Numbered from the stretch's first letter, positions 25,800 to 35,857 are shown. The stretch: DNA of 46,029 nt from JAHEIJ01 sp040235565 (GCA_040235565.1 JBECLA010000020.1:1-46029), one strand, 5' to 3'. Made by a program: numbers and translations. Notes: generated from the sequence alone by a model not told the origin.

Positions 25800-26527
25800 A
25801 TCACTCGACTAAGCTGGATGCCGCTCCACAGCAGGCCGAACAGGATGGGCTGGTGCAGCATATAGATCAGCAGGCTGTGACGCCCGGCCAGGGCCAGACC
25901 CCGCCCCGGGGAAGTGTGGGTGCGATAGCGCCTGACAAACTGCAAGGCCGGTGTGCGCAGCAAATAATGGCCGAGGAAAATGCCCATCAACACCACCCCG
26001 AACCAGGGAATGACCGGCACATAATCCTCGGTCGCCGGCCTGCGGGTCATCAGCCCGATCCAATTCGCGCCGGCCTGATCGAAAAACCGATGTTCATACA
26101 CCAGGTTCAAGCCGATAAGGCCCAGTCCCACCACCAGACTCGTTACCGGCCAGCGGACAAACAATAAACCGGCCACACTGGCGAAGGCAATAAAATGCAA
26201 AATGCCGAACACAATCGTGCGTCCGGGAAACATGAAATAACTGGTGACGGTAATCGCCAGGGCAAACAGAACAAGTAACCCGAGGCGCCTGAAATAACGC
26301 CGCAGATTGATCCCATGCGCATTTGCCAGTACCAGACTCACGCCCACCAGGCCGAGAAACAGACTCACGATCAGGGTTCGCAAATTCAACCAGAAAGGAT
26401 CGTGGGAAAAATCAAACGAGGCGAGCCGAAAATATTCCAGGTCATAACAGAAGTGATAAAACACCATCATAACGATGGCCACACCACGCAGAATATCAAT
26501 CAGCTGAAAACGACTTGAAACGGGCAT
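25796..26527 (-). CDS. DUF1624 / heparan-alpha-glucosaminide acetyltransferase-like membrane protein
   Basis: A 243-aa polytopic protein with about seven membrane segments. The N-terminal RFQLIDILRGVAIVMMVFYHFCYDLEYF is the recurrent start of the DUF1624/acyltransferase-3-like family, with the conserved DxxRGxAxxxMxxxH pattern. Later GRTIVFGILHFIAFASV and LAGRHSLLIYMLHQPILFGLL also fit it. Relatives are thought to move acyl groups across or within the inner membrane, but the substrate is unknown. The start at 26527 is preferred since the family N-terminus begins near MPVSSRF; a longer frame from 26560 adds MGTALTGLGKG. It is convergent with pdxA and overlaps it by 4 bases. Confidence 0.85.
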   Translation of the reverse strand: MPVSSRFQLIDILRGVAIVMMVFYHFCYDLEYFRLASFDFSHDPFWLNLRTLIVSLFLGLVGVSLVLANAHGINLRRYFRRLGLLVLFALAITVTSYFMFPGRTIVFGILHFIAFASVAGLLFVRWPVTSLVVGLGLIGLNLVYEHRFFDQAGANWIGLMTRRPATEDYVPVIPWFGVVLMGIFLGHYLLRTPALQFVRRYRTHTSPGRGLALAGRHSLLIYMLHQPILFGLLWSGIQLSRVI

Positions 26528-26928
26528 ACCTTTGCCTAATCCAGTGAGGGCTGTGCCCACTCTACACAGCGCGCAAGCTCAAGTCATCCATCGGTATGCA
26601 TCGTAGCCACAGCCCTGTGCAGATGTTCACACCTTCAGACTCTTGCCTATCGGTATTTGCGCATCTGCTTCCGGGTTATTTTCTGCTTTGCCATCAATAA
26701 TTTATGAGCCCGAGGATTCAGCCAAGGACGTCAGGTTATAATTTTTGTCTGCATGTGGCAGCATTCACTCTGGTTGACTGGCCTGTACATTTCATTCGGT
26801 TATAATCTGGCAACGTTGCAGAGCCATGACCTAAAGATGCAAAAATTTACAATAAATCGGCACCTTTAGCCTGTGCATACCTTCAGTGATAATACTCCCG
26901 ACAAACAACCTGATGTTTTAACCACCCG
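26528..26928. other. Divergent intergenic region upstream of the TPP enzyme
   Basis: About 400 bases with no supported gene, between the minus-strand DUF1624-type gene and the plus-strand TPP enzyme. Two copies of GGTTATAAT occur (TATAAT at 26737-26742 and 26801-26806). TTGACT at 26774-26779 lies 21 bases before the second, too far for a standard sigma70 promoter. The sequence turns visibly AT-richer toward 26850, where the accessory region begins. I see no RNA gene or terminator here. Confidence 0.4.
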
Positions 26929-28599
26929 ATGAAAGTAACCGTCAGTGATTTAATCGTTAAGTACCTGCAACATCTGGGTATTGAATATATCTTCGGTATG
27001 CCCGGTGCTCATATCCTGCCTGTATATGACAGCCTTTATGATTCCAATATCCAGGCCATTCTCGCCAAACACGAACAGGGCGCGGCCTTTATGGCAGGCG
27101 GGTATGCCAAGGCCTCGGGCAGGATTTCTGCCTGTATCACCACCGCCGGTCCCGGTGCAACCAACCTGATAACCGGGATCGCCAATGCCTATGCAGACAA
27201 ACAACCCATCCTGGTGATCACCGGTGAAACCTCGACGCATATTTTTGGTAAAGGCGGTCTGCAGGAAAGTTCCGGCGAAGGCGGCAGTATCGATCAAAGC
27301 ACCCTGTTCAAGGGCATTACCCGCTATAGCAAGGTCATTGAACGAACCGATTATCTGGATCAGGTACTGAACCAGGCATCCAAGGCACTGCTCTCCGCCA
27401 ATCCCGGCCCGGTATTGCTGAGTTTGCCATTCAATGTGCAGAAAGAAATGGTCGATGACGACATTCTCGACGGCATTAAAACCAAAGGACGTGTATACAC
27501 GATCGATAAATACTCACCGCCGGTCGAGTCACTGGCACGACTCATCCAGGATGCGAAACGCCCCGTCATCATCGCGGGTTATGGTGCTATTCGCTCAGGC
27601 GCGCAGGCAGTCATCACCCGGCTGAGTGACATGCTGAATATCCCGGTAGCGACCAGCCTGAAAGGCAAGGGAGTTATCAATGAACAATCTGCCATGTCCC
27701 TCGGCAGTCTGGGGGTTACCTCCAGCGGTGTCGCCTATGGCTACATTGTCGAACAGGCCGATCTGCTGATTTTTCTCGGTGCCGGCTTCAATGAAAGAAC
27801 CAGTTATCTGTGGGATAAAAAACTGCTCGACAATAAAAAAGTAGTGCAAATTGACAGCAATGCCGAACAGTTGGAAAAAGTCTTCGAAGCGGACATTGCC
27901 ATTCAGGGTGATATTAATGAGGTGCTGACCGGGGTGTTCAGCAACCTGCAGGAAAAAGGGATCTCGCAAAAAGAGTTCATGCCCATTTCTAACCAGACTG
28001 GTGATCAGAACGATGAGGGAAGAAGCAAATATGCCTCCCTGTCCCGGGGCAAGTTTAGCCTGGTGGAGACGTTCTTTACTGAACTGGCACAACATTTCCC
28101 TGAAGATACGTTTTTCTTTGATGACAACATCATTTTTGCGCAGAACTTTTTTAATGTATCCAGCAGCAACCGCTATTTTCCCAATTCCGGCATCTCCTCC
28201 CTGGGGCATGCCATTCCGGCTGCCATTGGCGCCCGGTTTTCAGCCGACAAACCGACCTTCGCGATTCTCGGTGACGGCGGCTTTCAAATGTGTTGCATGG
28301 AAATCATGACCGCGGTCAATTATGGGATTCCCATCAACGTCGTGCTGTTCAATAACGCCACCATGGGATTGATTCGAAAAAACCAGTCCCAGCTCTATAA
28401 TGAACGCTTTATCAATTGTGACTTCATTAACCCCGATTATGCCTCACTGGCCAGGTCTTTCGGCATCAACCACCAGAAAATCACCACGACCGCGGATATC
28501 GAAGACCTGTTTACCCAGCATGATCTGAAGCATGCTACCAATCTGATCGAGATCATCATCGACAAGAATGCGTTTCCGAATTATCGTTCGGGCCGCTGA
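26929..28599 (+). CDS. Acetolactate-synthase-like thiamine-pyrophosphate enzyme
   Basis: The 556-aa protein has the three-domain layout of AHAS/pyruvate-oxidase-type TPP enzymes. E49 in KHEQGAAFMAGGYAKASG is the catalytic glutamate that activates the cofactor. The central domain carries RPVIIAGYGAIRSGAQ and LIFLGAGFNERTSYLW. The TPP-binding motif starts GDGG at 448 and ends NN at 475-476 (about 27 residues apart). No small regulatory subunit (ilvN) and no other ilv gene is nearby, so it is unlikely to be the main biosynthetic AHAS. The GT-A-like gene starts 17 bases after its stop, implying a shared pathway. Donor and acceptor substrates are unknown. Confidence 0.85.
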   Translation: MKVTVSDLIVKYLQHLGIEYIFGMPGAHILPVYDSLYDSNIQAILAKHEQGAAFMAGGYAKASGRISACITTAGPGATNLITGIANAYADKQPILVITGETSTHIFGKGGLQESSGEGGSIDQSTLFKGITRYSKVIERTDYLDQVLNQASKALLSANPGPVLLSLPFNVQKEMVDDDILDGIKTKGRVYTIDKYSPPVESLARLIQDAKRPVIIAGYGAIRSGAQAVITRLSDMLNIPVATSLKGKGVINEQSAMSLGSLGVTSSGVAYGYIVEQADLLIFLGAGFNERTSYLWDKKLLDNKKVVQIDSNAEQLEKVFEADIAIQGDINEVLTGVFSNLQEKGISQKEFMPISNQTGDQNDEGRSKYASLSRGKFSLVETFFTELAQHFPEDTFFFDDNIIFAQNFFNVSSSNRYFPNSGISSLGHAIPAAIGARFSADKPTFAILGDGGFQMCCMEIMTAVNYGIPINVVLFNNATMGLIRKNQSQLYNERFINCDFINPDYASLARSFGINHQKITTTADIEDLFTQHDLKHATNLIEIIIDKNAFPNYRSGR

Positions 28600-28616
28600 T
28601 TGCGACTGCTCACAAG

Positions 28617-30458
28617 ATGAATCCACCCACTCATCAGGCCCTACAACATTTTCTGACTGCTTATCACCACTATCCTGCGTTAGCGCAACTCAAGCAAAAG
28701 CTGGCGACTATCACAGCACCACAAGTGCCAGATGAGATCGTTCAAATTTATCATGCAGCGATCGCCATTATTGACAAGGAGATCTGGTCAGCCGAAACAG
28801 ATGATGCACTGATTAAACAGTATCAACAACTGTATCAGGAACTGGAAGACCACATCGCCTTGCTCGATCGCGACGAACGGCACAAGTTTGTCATCGTGAT
28901 CCCGGTCGCCGACCGGCCCCGACACCTGAAAGCTTGTCTGCAAAGCCTGTTGACACTGTGTCAATCGTTTCACTACGGCGGCTTTGCCAACCAAAAATAT
29001 ACCAGGATAACGGCCATCGTTGCGGATGACTCCAGGGAGCAGCTCAACATCCAACAACACAAGCAAATCGTGGAGCATTTTAATGTTCAGGGCATTGAAA
29101 CAATCTATTTCGGCCTCGAGGAACAGTTACGGCAACTGGCAAAACTGACCCAAACTGAGCGGCAACAACTGGCAAATATTCTGGGTGATGCTGACAGCAG
29201 GACCTTTTATCATAAAGGTCCGTCATTGATGCGGAATATTACCTACCTCAAATTAAATGAACTTGGCAATGAAACGGATAAGCTGCTGTTTTATTTTGTG
29301 GATAGTGATCAGGAGTTTCAGGTAAGGGTTGGCACTAATGGCGATGACAGGGAGCTGTATGCCATCAACTATTTCTACGCCCTCGACAGGATCTTTTCAC
29401 AGCATGATGTCAACATCCTGACCGGCAAGGTCATTGGTGACCCGCCGGTATCGCCGGCTGTCATGGCGGGAACCTTTCTGGATGATGTCATTGAATTCTT
29501 GCAGCAGATGAAGGCAGCCGAGCCACAGCTATCCTGTCAGTTTCATCATCAAACACGACCCGGGCAAAATGATGCTGCCTACCATGACATGGCGGATCTG
29601 TTTGGCTTCACAACGGCAACAACCGCCTATCCCTATCAGTGCCATTTGTCCGGCGCGCATAATCATGTTGATTGTTTTATGGATTTTGCCAGCAAACTGA
29701 ATCAGTTCTTCCATGGCGAACACCCGACGCGTAAAAGCTACTTTGATAGCAATACAACCATCACCGATATCTCCCCCGCCAGGACCATTTATACCGGGAA
29801 CTACATCTTCAATACCAGGGGGTTAAAATACTTTATTCCTTTTGCCAGGCTCAAATTAAGAATGGCGGGGCCGGCGCTGGGACGCATCATCAAGGCAGAA
29901 TTCGGAGATCGCTTTGTATCCGCCAACCTGCCCATGCTACACAAGCGCACCGTGGAAGATAGCGGTGTATCTGAATTCAGACCCGGCATTAACCGCACCC
30001 GGAACATAATCGACCTGTCCGGGGAGTTCGAGCGACAGTTCTTCGGTGACATCATGCTGTTCACGATGGAAAAGCTGACAAGCATGAGTTATCCATCAAA
30101 ACCGGTTACGCAACAGGTGATAAGGCAGCAATTGGAAACCACAGAGAGGGAAATGCGACAACGTTATGCCGCCAAACAGCAGGAAATTCTACACAAGCTG
30201 GAGCACTTGAAATCCACGTTTAACGATCAGAATAAGTGGTGGAATACCACGGCGCAGATGGAACCGGCCATTCGTCATTTTACGGATTTTATTAATAACA
30301 TTGAGCAGAATTTCGGGTCGGCTTCCCACTGTTACGAATTGATAGATTCCAAAGTCAACAGAAGCGAACGGCTTGACCAAATGCTCGAAGCCATCAAACA
30401 ATACACTGCTGACCGGCAAGCCTGGACAAACACCCTTGGGGCACAAAAAGATCACTAA
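28617..30458 (+). CDS. GT-A-fold glycosyltransferase-like protein, 613 aa
   Basis: This is not a protein I can name. Residues 1-85 look helical. From about residue 91, FVIVIPVADRPRHLKACLQSL and AIVADDSRE match the start of a family 2 glycosyltransferase (nucleotide-binding strand and DDS). KGPSLMRNITYLKLNEL, then LLFYFVDSDQEF with D229-S-D231, resemble the GT2 RN...DxD acceptor and metal site. The middle includes KVIGDPPVSPAVMAG and a Cys/His-containing CHLSGAHNHVDCFMDF. Residues about 480-613 form a long, charged helical tail, probably coiled coil. There is no signal peptide. It lies 17 bases after the TPP enzyme, suggesting cooperative action on a glycan or nucleotide-sugar. Confidence 0.65.
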   Translation: MNPPTHQALQHFLTAYHHYPALAQLKQKLATITAPQVPDEIVQIYHAAIAIIDKEIWSAETDDALIKQYQQLYQELEDHIALLDRDERHKFVIVIPVADRPRHLKACLQSLLTLCQSFHYGGFANQKYTRITAIVADDSREQLNIQQHKQIVEHFNVQGIETIYFGLEEQLRQLAKLTQTERQQLANILGDADSRTFYHKGPSLMRNITYLKLNELGNETDKLLFYFVDSDQEFQVRVGTNGDDRELYAINYFYALDRIFSQHDVNILTGKVIGDPPVSPAVMAGTFLDDVIEFLQQMKAAEPQLSCQFHHQTRPGQNDAAYHDMADLFGFTTATTAYPYQCHLSGAHNHVDCFMDFASKLNQFFHGEHPTRKSYFDSNTTITDISPARTIYTGNYIFNTRGLKYFIPFARLKLRMAGPALGRIIKAEFGDRFVSANLPMLHKRTVEDSGVSEFRPGINRTRNIIDLSGEFERQFFGDIMLFTMEKLTSMSYPSKPVTQQVIRQQLETTEREMRQRYAAKQQEILHKLEHLKSTFNDQNKWWNTTAQMEPAIRHFTDFINNIEQNFGSASHCYELIDSKVNRSERLDQMLEAIKQYTADRQAWTNTLGAQKDH

Positions 30459-30718
30459 CGGATTGATTTTAAGAAAAAAACACTCTGCTATTACGGCTCA
30501 CAAGGTCTATGCGTATCCAGGCAGGTTACGCATCACCTCGCAGACTTGTGAATCTCAAACAGTGTCAGTCTGATTTCCCTTGAAGATTCTGCCTCCCTAT
30601 TCCATCCTCTATTGAGAAATATCAAAAACTTCACTTTACACATCTACATATACTAAATACTCAAATCCCGTGGATTGAGGAAGTTCCCCAATTGGATAGC
30701 CGCATCGTGTGAAAGCAT
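30459..30718. other. AT-rich gap upstream of the 1610-aa gene, with a weak inverted repeat
   Basis: 260 bases without a supported gene. TATACT at 30649-30654 is a possible -10 box, but no good -35 is visible. Just downstream CTCAAATCC (30660-30668) and GGATTGAG (30672-30679) form an imperfect inverted repeat with one extra A, placed where an operator for that promoter could lie. Nothing is certain here. Confidence 0.25.
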
Positions 30719-33700
30719 ATGGATCAGAAGGCCACAGTTGAGCCCGGATTAGAAAATATCAGCAGGACATTTTCGCTCCAGAACCAGAAAGGCAGGTTTT
30801 CCAGCCTGTTTATTGATGCCGGCATGAAAAATCTTCGGCTGAGAGTGGTAAGCCCTGATGACGCTGTACTTTCCGATATAGTCATTCCCAGTAACAGTGA
30901 TCTAAAGCTGCTCCTCGCACAGCATCATGATGAGTGGATGATTCCTTCAAATGTGGACCCGCAGCTTTTCATTACCGGAAAACTCGCAAGTGCCATCAAG
31001 GATACTTTTGGTTATGGCAAGGTCATGCTTCCTGCCGCCGTGTTCTGGCTGGCCGCAAGAGATCTGATCAGCCTGCCGGAAAATACTGCTGTAGAGTCCC
31101 TGGCGATGATCGATTTGTCCGCCTCAGGCTATCTTTTAATCGGTATTGATCGGACTGGAGAACTCAAGGAAGACCTGCTGCTGACAAACCCTCGTTGCGG
31201 TGCAGGATCAGGGATAAATCTTGACCGGGTCCTGCAGAAACTGGCGGTTGCCCATGAGGCGGTTGATGATTTGCTGGGTCACTACCTTGGGGACAAGGGG
31301 TCAGAGAAGCGTGACAAAGTACTTATCCGCACCGACCGTTGTGGCGTCTTTGCCTCCTCCGCCACGATTTCTGACAAAAATCAAGGCATCCCACTGGATG
31401 TGGCATTGGCAACAACCATGAAATCGGAAGTCCATAAGGTTTGTAAGAAACTCCCTGCAGGATTCCAGAAAGTCTATCTCACCGGGCGGATTTTCCGTTG
31501 GCAGTACATGAGGGATTGCGCCACGGATCTTCTGGCAGCGCAAGGGGTCCAGGAAATCAAGTTCGATAGTGAAAATACCTGGGTACTTGAGGCTATGCAC
31601 AGCCTGGTTAAAAAAATCGGGCCTGAAAAACTGGTTCAGCCAGATGATCGCCTGGTGACCCAGAGTACGCCGGAAGAATACCCGGCTTTTTATCAATTGA
31701 AGTCTTGCTATGAGGCGAACGGCCAGTATCTACGTCTGCCGGATGTTCCTGTCCATCCACACGCCACCTCGATCCTGAAACATCGTCCTGTGATCATGGG
31801 ACTTGATGTCGGCTCTTCCATGGCCAAAGTTGTCATCGCCGAGAGCGAAACTGAGGATATCGTATTTCAGGCAGCGTATAGCAATGCCGGGGACACCATC
31901 GAGACCGTCAAGCAAGTGTTCAATAATCTGCTTGATACCGGCATACAACAACTTCAGATAACCGGAATCGGTATCACCGGCTCGGCCCGTTACCAGGTCC
32001 AGCAGGCCCTGCTCCACATTTATCCTCAACTCAAAGATCGTATTTCGCTGCTGGTGGAGAACTACGCCCATGCCCGTGGTTCTATCGAACATGCGAGACG
32101 TCATATCCATCAACTCAAACAGCAAGGGGTCAGTGAAGTCAACGAAGATTTTTGTATCCTGATCGACATCGGCGGTGAGGACACCAAGATTTCCACCATC
32201 GCCCTGAAGGAAGCAGAACTTTTCGACAATGCAATGAACCTCAAGTGCTCAGCCGGCACGGGCAGTCTGATGGATACCCTCAGCGCCATGTTCAATATAG
32301 AAAATGTCGCGAAGGCCTGTGAGGAAGCCTACACGGCACCCCGCTCGTTTGCGATTAATGCTACCTGTGCCGTGTTTCTGATGGAGAATGCCAGAAAACT
32401 TCAGGCCCAGCGTGTTCCCGAGAATCAGATTCTTGCATCAGCGAACTGGGCCATTGTGGAGAACATGGCACGTACTTTGTGGAACCAATTAGACCTGCCT
32501 GCTAATACGGTGACCCTCCTGCATGGGCAAACCATGCTCTCAGAACCTTTGCCACTGGCAGTAACCCACCGCCTGCAAACCTATCTGGGGGGCCCAGTTT
32601 ATGCACTCGTCCCGCCACAGCCAGGACACCGTGCTTGTATCGGATTAATCCGAACTCTGATGCAGGCTGCACCACCAGGCCATGTAGTTATCTCCCTGGA
32701 TAAATTTATCACCACCCGTTTCGAAAAACGCATCATTCTCTGCAAGGGCGCCGCCTGTGGGGAACCCCTGGCCCGCTGCAATCGTTGTTCACTCAGTTGC
32801 CGGGGTGAGGATGGTTCCAGGGTCTCTTTTTCAGTAGGTGGCTGCACCGCCATTAATGAATTACTGGGACAGAAAGGTAAGGATAAGAAAAAGTTCAAAC
32901 CCTCGCGAGATGCCTATAAGGAGATCTGGGAATTTATCGATAGCCATCATCCCAGAACTGATGATCCACGGCGACTGGTTATTCCACGCAGTTTTGCTGT
33001 TTCTGAATGGGCCTTTTTCCTTTCCCGAATCTTCGAAGGCCTGGAGATTCCTGTGCACATAGATAATGTGCGCAGCAGTGACCTGACTGACGCCCAACCT
33101 GACTTTAATATCGACAGCTGCGCCCCGCATATGGGAGCAGTGGGACAATTCCATCGGCTTGCTGCAGAACCCCACGGAATGATACTGGCATTGCAGATTG
33201 AATCCCTGCCAACCAACGGCAAGAGCCGTGGCCTGACCTGCACTACCAACCAGGGTGGAGTGGCGGTAGCGAGTAATCTCGCCAGGACAACCCATCCTCA
33301 AGCACGTTTTCATCTTACCCATTTGAATCTCGATCGACTGGAAGCCGATTATCTCTGTGACCAGCTATTCGAGCGACTGCAGCCGGTATTCAGCTTCTAT
33401 GCCATCAGACCCACAGCAACAGAACTCTTGCAGGTAATTCAGGATGCACTTACTGATCATACGCGACTCCGTAGCGAGGTCGCTGATCTGGCTGCTGATC
33501 TGGCCGAAGAGGCTTTACTGGAAGATCGACAGGTAGCGCTTGTGATAGGACGTGAATATGTCCTGAATCCAGGGATATACGACAGTCATATCCAACGACT
33601 ATTACGCGACAAACATGTAACAGCTATTCCTTCCTATGTCCTGGAATTGGAGTTGGATGAAGACTATAAGGATGTCTATTGGCGTAATCCGCATTTTATC

Positions 33701-35551
33701 CTCACCCTGTTGAATGCCGTTGCGCATCGACAACTGCATCAGCGATTACTCCATCCCCGTCTCAGTGAAATCTTTCGTGGCATCGAGGAGGATCCCGAGG
33801 CTCCCCTGCTGCCGGTAGTACAGATCTCCACCTTCAGTTGCGGCCCGGATAGCATCACATCCCATTACATCGCCGAGATCATGAAACAGCGGCCCTTCCT
33901 GCTTATACAATCAGACGCCATTATCAAGGAACTGGCGCATCTGGAAAACCGGGTAAACACCTACATCAAGCAGTTGGAACAAGGACTGCACCGCAAACTG
34001 CACATTGGAGGTGTAAGTTATTTTGAAATCCAAACCCTTGCCAACCTTTCAAGCCAGGAACCGCTGAACCGTGAACGGGATGTCATCTATTTCCCGACCC
34101 TGTCGGATACCCGGCCTTTGACTGCCGTATTTCGCGGTGCCGGATTCACCTGTCTCGACATCTATGATGATGAAACTTATGATCTACAGAAACTGGTCAG
34201 GGATGGCCGTAAGATCGTCGGTAATACAGTCTGCACACCACTGGCGAGTATGTATACCGATCTGGTTCGCGGCATAAATGAATTTGTTCGGCGAAAGAAT
34301 AACAATGACCCCTTGGTTGCCGGAAAGCAACGACTGCTTTTTTTTGACACTCAGGGTACAGGCCCCTGTCGGCAGGGACAGTATCCCAATGTTCATAAGC
34401 TTGTATACTTTCAATCGGTACACGGCAACCTGACTGACAGTAGCGACGCAGGAATTTGCAATGCGCTACCTGGAGGCGGGATATTTCAATTTCTCATCGG
34501 CAAAGAAAATGAAGGCTATAACGCCGGATTCGAAGAGTGGATGCTTCTTCGATGTTATCAGGGAGCCATCCTTCAAGGCGTATTACATGCTCTGATGTTC
34601 AAAGGCGGAAGCTCCTGTCAAGATTATGAAGAATATCAACAATTCATTGCTGATTTCCGTAAACTGAAAAGGGAGATTTATCGACTTCTTGAATCGTATC
34701 ACGGCCCCGGCAAGGCAGGCCGGAAATTATTGACCTTATTAAGTGAAAATAGTAAGGCCACAATCCTGCTAAAATATTTTCTCTACCGAATTCACGGGCG
34801 AGAGTTCAAGCGTCCACTCAGGCGCTTTATAGCCAGGTGGAGAATCCAACAACCCCTGTCTGATGAACTGCTAAAAATCTGGATCTCCGGTGAAGGTTAC
34901 ATGCGTATCGCGCAGTCAGAAGAAATCTTTCGCACCCTTTTGTCAATTCTTGGCTTCAGACGTTTTAATCTTCAGGTTTCACCTGTTATGACTTTTATGG
35001 AATATATCCTGGATGAACAGGAGTTAATTGAGCTTGCAATGCTCCAGACAAGGGAAGCTGCCGCCAAACGTGAGAACGATTCATCAATTGAAAAACATAA
35101 CGCCAACAAACGCAAGAAACAAGATGACAAGCTGGAAAAGATTAAAAAATTGAGGTATGTGCTCCGGCATCTTCTCGCCGCCCCCCTGTATAAAGCAGCA
35201 AATCTACAAATGCCACCGACCAGTGTCGAAATGATAGACACATCAAAATCGTTGCTGCCAACGCTACGCCCCTTTGGAGAACTCGCACCCTACGTGGGTG
35301 AGGCGATTATTGAGTTACGGAAGGGAGTGGATCTGTTTCTTAATGTTGGTCCAAACGGTTGCATGGTCTCTTCCATGGGCGAGGTACTCACACCCAGTAT
35401 CATGCAGGCAAGAGATAGCAAATCGGGTCGGATACAGAATCTTTTTTCTGCGGATGGAGACGTCAACCACGAACTTTTGACCATGGCCGTTTTGAAAACC
35501 ATGGGACCGGAACGCTTTTATCAGCTACTGCCCTCGTCCGGGAGGGTCTGA
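30719..35551 (+). CDS. Giant BcrAD/BadFG-type acyl-CoA dehydratase activase fusion, 1610 aa
   Basis: A multi-domain protein of the 2-hydroxyacyl-CoA dehydratase activase-related type. Residues about 30-330 form a first ASKHA-like domain with RCGAGSG near residue 160. Residues about 358-660 form a second, better one: MGLDVGSSMAKVV at 360, IDIGGEDTK at 482 and CSAGTGS near 510, the ATPase and cluster-cysteine sites of BcrA/BadF/HgdC. Next is a cysteine cluster (C675, C680, C687, C690, C694) and a long DUF2229/HgdB-like region with C841 (LTCTTNQGG), C1172 (GNTVCTPL), C1217 (GTGPCRQGQ) and C1548 (GPNGCMVSS). These could bind Fe-S clusters. A charged linker occupies about residues 1440-1490. No separate dehydratase subunit is adjacent. 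Known relatives occur largely in anaerobes. Substrate unknown. Confidence 0.85.
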   Translation: MDQKATVEPGLENISRTFSLQNQKGRFSSLFIDAGMKNLRLRVVSPDDAVLSDIVIPSNSDLKLLLAQHHDEWMIPSNVDPQLFITGKLASAIKDTFGYGKVMLPAAVFWLAARDLISLPENTAVESLAMIDLSASGYLLIGIDRTGELKEDLLLTNPRCGAGSGINLDRVLQKLAVAHEAVDDLLGHYLGDKGSEKRDKVLIRTDRCGVFASSATISDKNQGIPLDVALATTMKSEVHKVCKKLPAGFQKVYLTGRIFRWQYMRDCATDLLAAQGVQEIKFDSENTWVLEAMHSLVKKIGPEKLVQPDDRLVTQSTPEEYPAFYQLKSCYEANGQYLRLPDVPVHPHATSILKHRPVIMGLDVGSSMAKVVIAESETEDIVFQAAYSNAGDTIETVKQVFNNLLDTGIQQLQITGIGITGSARYQVQQALLHIYPQLKDRISLLVENYAHARGSIEHARRHIHQLKQQGVSEVNEDFCILIDIGGEDTKISTIALKEAELFDNAMNLKCSAGTGSLMDTLSAMFNIENVAKACEEAYTAPRSFAINATCAVFLMENARKLQAQRVPENQILASANWAIVENMARTLWNQLDLPANTVTLLHGQTMLSEPLPLAVTHRLQTYLGGPVYALVPPQPGHRACIGLIRTLMQAAPPGHVVISLDKFITTRFEKRIILCKGAACGEPLARCNRCSLSCRGEDGSRVSFSVGGCTAINELLGQKGKDKKKFKPSRDAYKEIWEFIDSHHPRTDDPRRLVIPRSFAVSEWAFFLSRIFEGLEIPVHIDNVRSSDLTDAQPDFNIDSCAPHMGAVGQFHRLAAEPHGMILALQIESLPTNGKSRGLTCTTNQGGVAVASNLARTTHPQARFHLTHLNLDRLEADYLCDQLFERLQPVFSFYAIRPTATELLQVIQDALTDHTRLRSEVADLAADLAEEALLEDRQVALVIGREYVLNPGIYDSHIQRLLRDKHVTAIPSYVLELELDEDYKDVYWRNPHFILTLLNAVAHRQLHQRLLHPRLSEIFRGIEEDPEAPLLPVVQISTFSCGPDSITSHYIAEIMKQRPFLLIQSDAIIKELAHLENRVNTYIKQLEQGLHRKLHIGGVSYFEIQTLANLSSQEPLNRERDVIYFPTLSDTRPLTAVFRGAGFTCLDIYDDETYDLQKLVRDGRKIVGNTVCTPLASMYTDLVRGINEFVRRKNNNDPLVAGKQRLLFFDTQGTGPCRQGQYPNVHKLVYFQSVHGNLTDSSDAGICNALPGGGIFQFLIGKENEGYNAGFEEWMLLRCYQGAILQGVLHALMFKGGSSCQDYEEYQQFIADFRKLKREIYRLLESYHGPGKAGRKLLTLLSENSKATILLKYFLYRIHGREFKRPLRRFIARWRIQQPLSDELLKIWISGEGYMRIAQSEEIFRTLLSILGFRRFNLQVSPVMTFMEYILDEQELIELAMLQTREAAAKRENDSSIEKHNANKRKKQDDKLEKIKKLRYVLRHLLAAPLYKAANLQMPPTSVEMIDTSKSLLPTLRPFGELAPYVGEAIIELRKGVDLFLNVGPNGCMVSSMGEVLTPSIMQARDSKSGRIQNLFSADGDVNHELLTMAVLKTMGPERFYQLLPSSGRV

Positions 35552-35790
35552 TTCATTGCAGTCTACGATTTGCGGATTGTATTTTTACTGAGCAGCATTA
35601 GAAAAATCAACTCAAGAAAATCAGTCAGGAACTGGTTCCAGCAGATGGATTTCCCAGATCAAGCAACCGGACATAAGTGGTATCATTATACGTACGAATG
35701 ACTCCCGGCTATGTATTACATATATATTGTCATTCCACTGCACCAGAACCCGAGACTGAAATTTGCGTGGGCATAGCACTTTATATGGCT

Positions 35791-35857
35791 GACTGAAATA
35801 TTGAATATACGCATGGGTACTCCGCCAGCACACAGACCGAGGAAAAGGCTTGGTCAG
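35791..35857 (+). pseudogene. Decayed 5' end of rsmA (duplicate copy)
   Basis: These 67 bases align without gaps to 43737-43803 (the intact rsmA start), with 55 matches by hand count. The first 17 bases (GACTGAAATATTGAATA) are identical, and the ATG at 35813 is in register with that at 43759. Translation gives MGTPPAHRPRKRLGQ against MDNPPVHRPRKRFGQ, so the RPRKRxGQ hallmark of RsmA survives and four of the changed codons are synonymous. Beyond Gln15 similarity fades, with perhaps weak traces to about 35910. No S-adenosylmethionine motif is present, so it is not a functional gene. Confidence 0.85.

Noticed and set aside
27595..28209. 204-codon minus-strand frame opposite the TPP enzyme
   Set aside because: Antisense shadow; the plus-strand protein is clearly the real one.
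30660..30679. CTCAAATCC / GGATTGAG as a firm operator
   Set aside because: The arms are unequal by one base and no convincing -35 accompanies the nearby TATACT; kept only as a low-confidence note.
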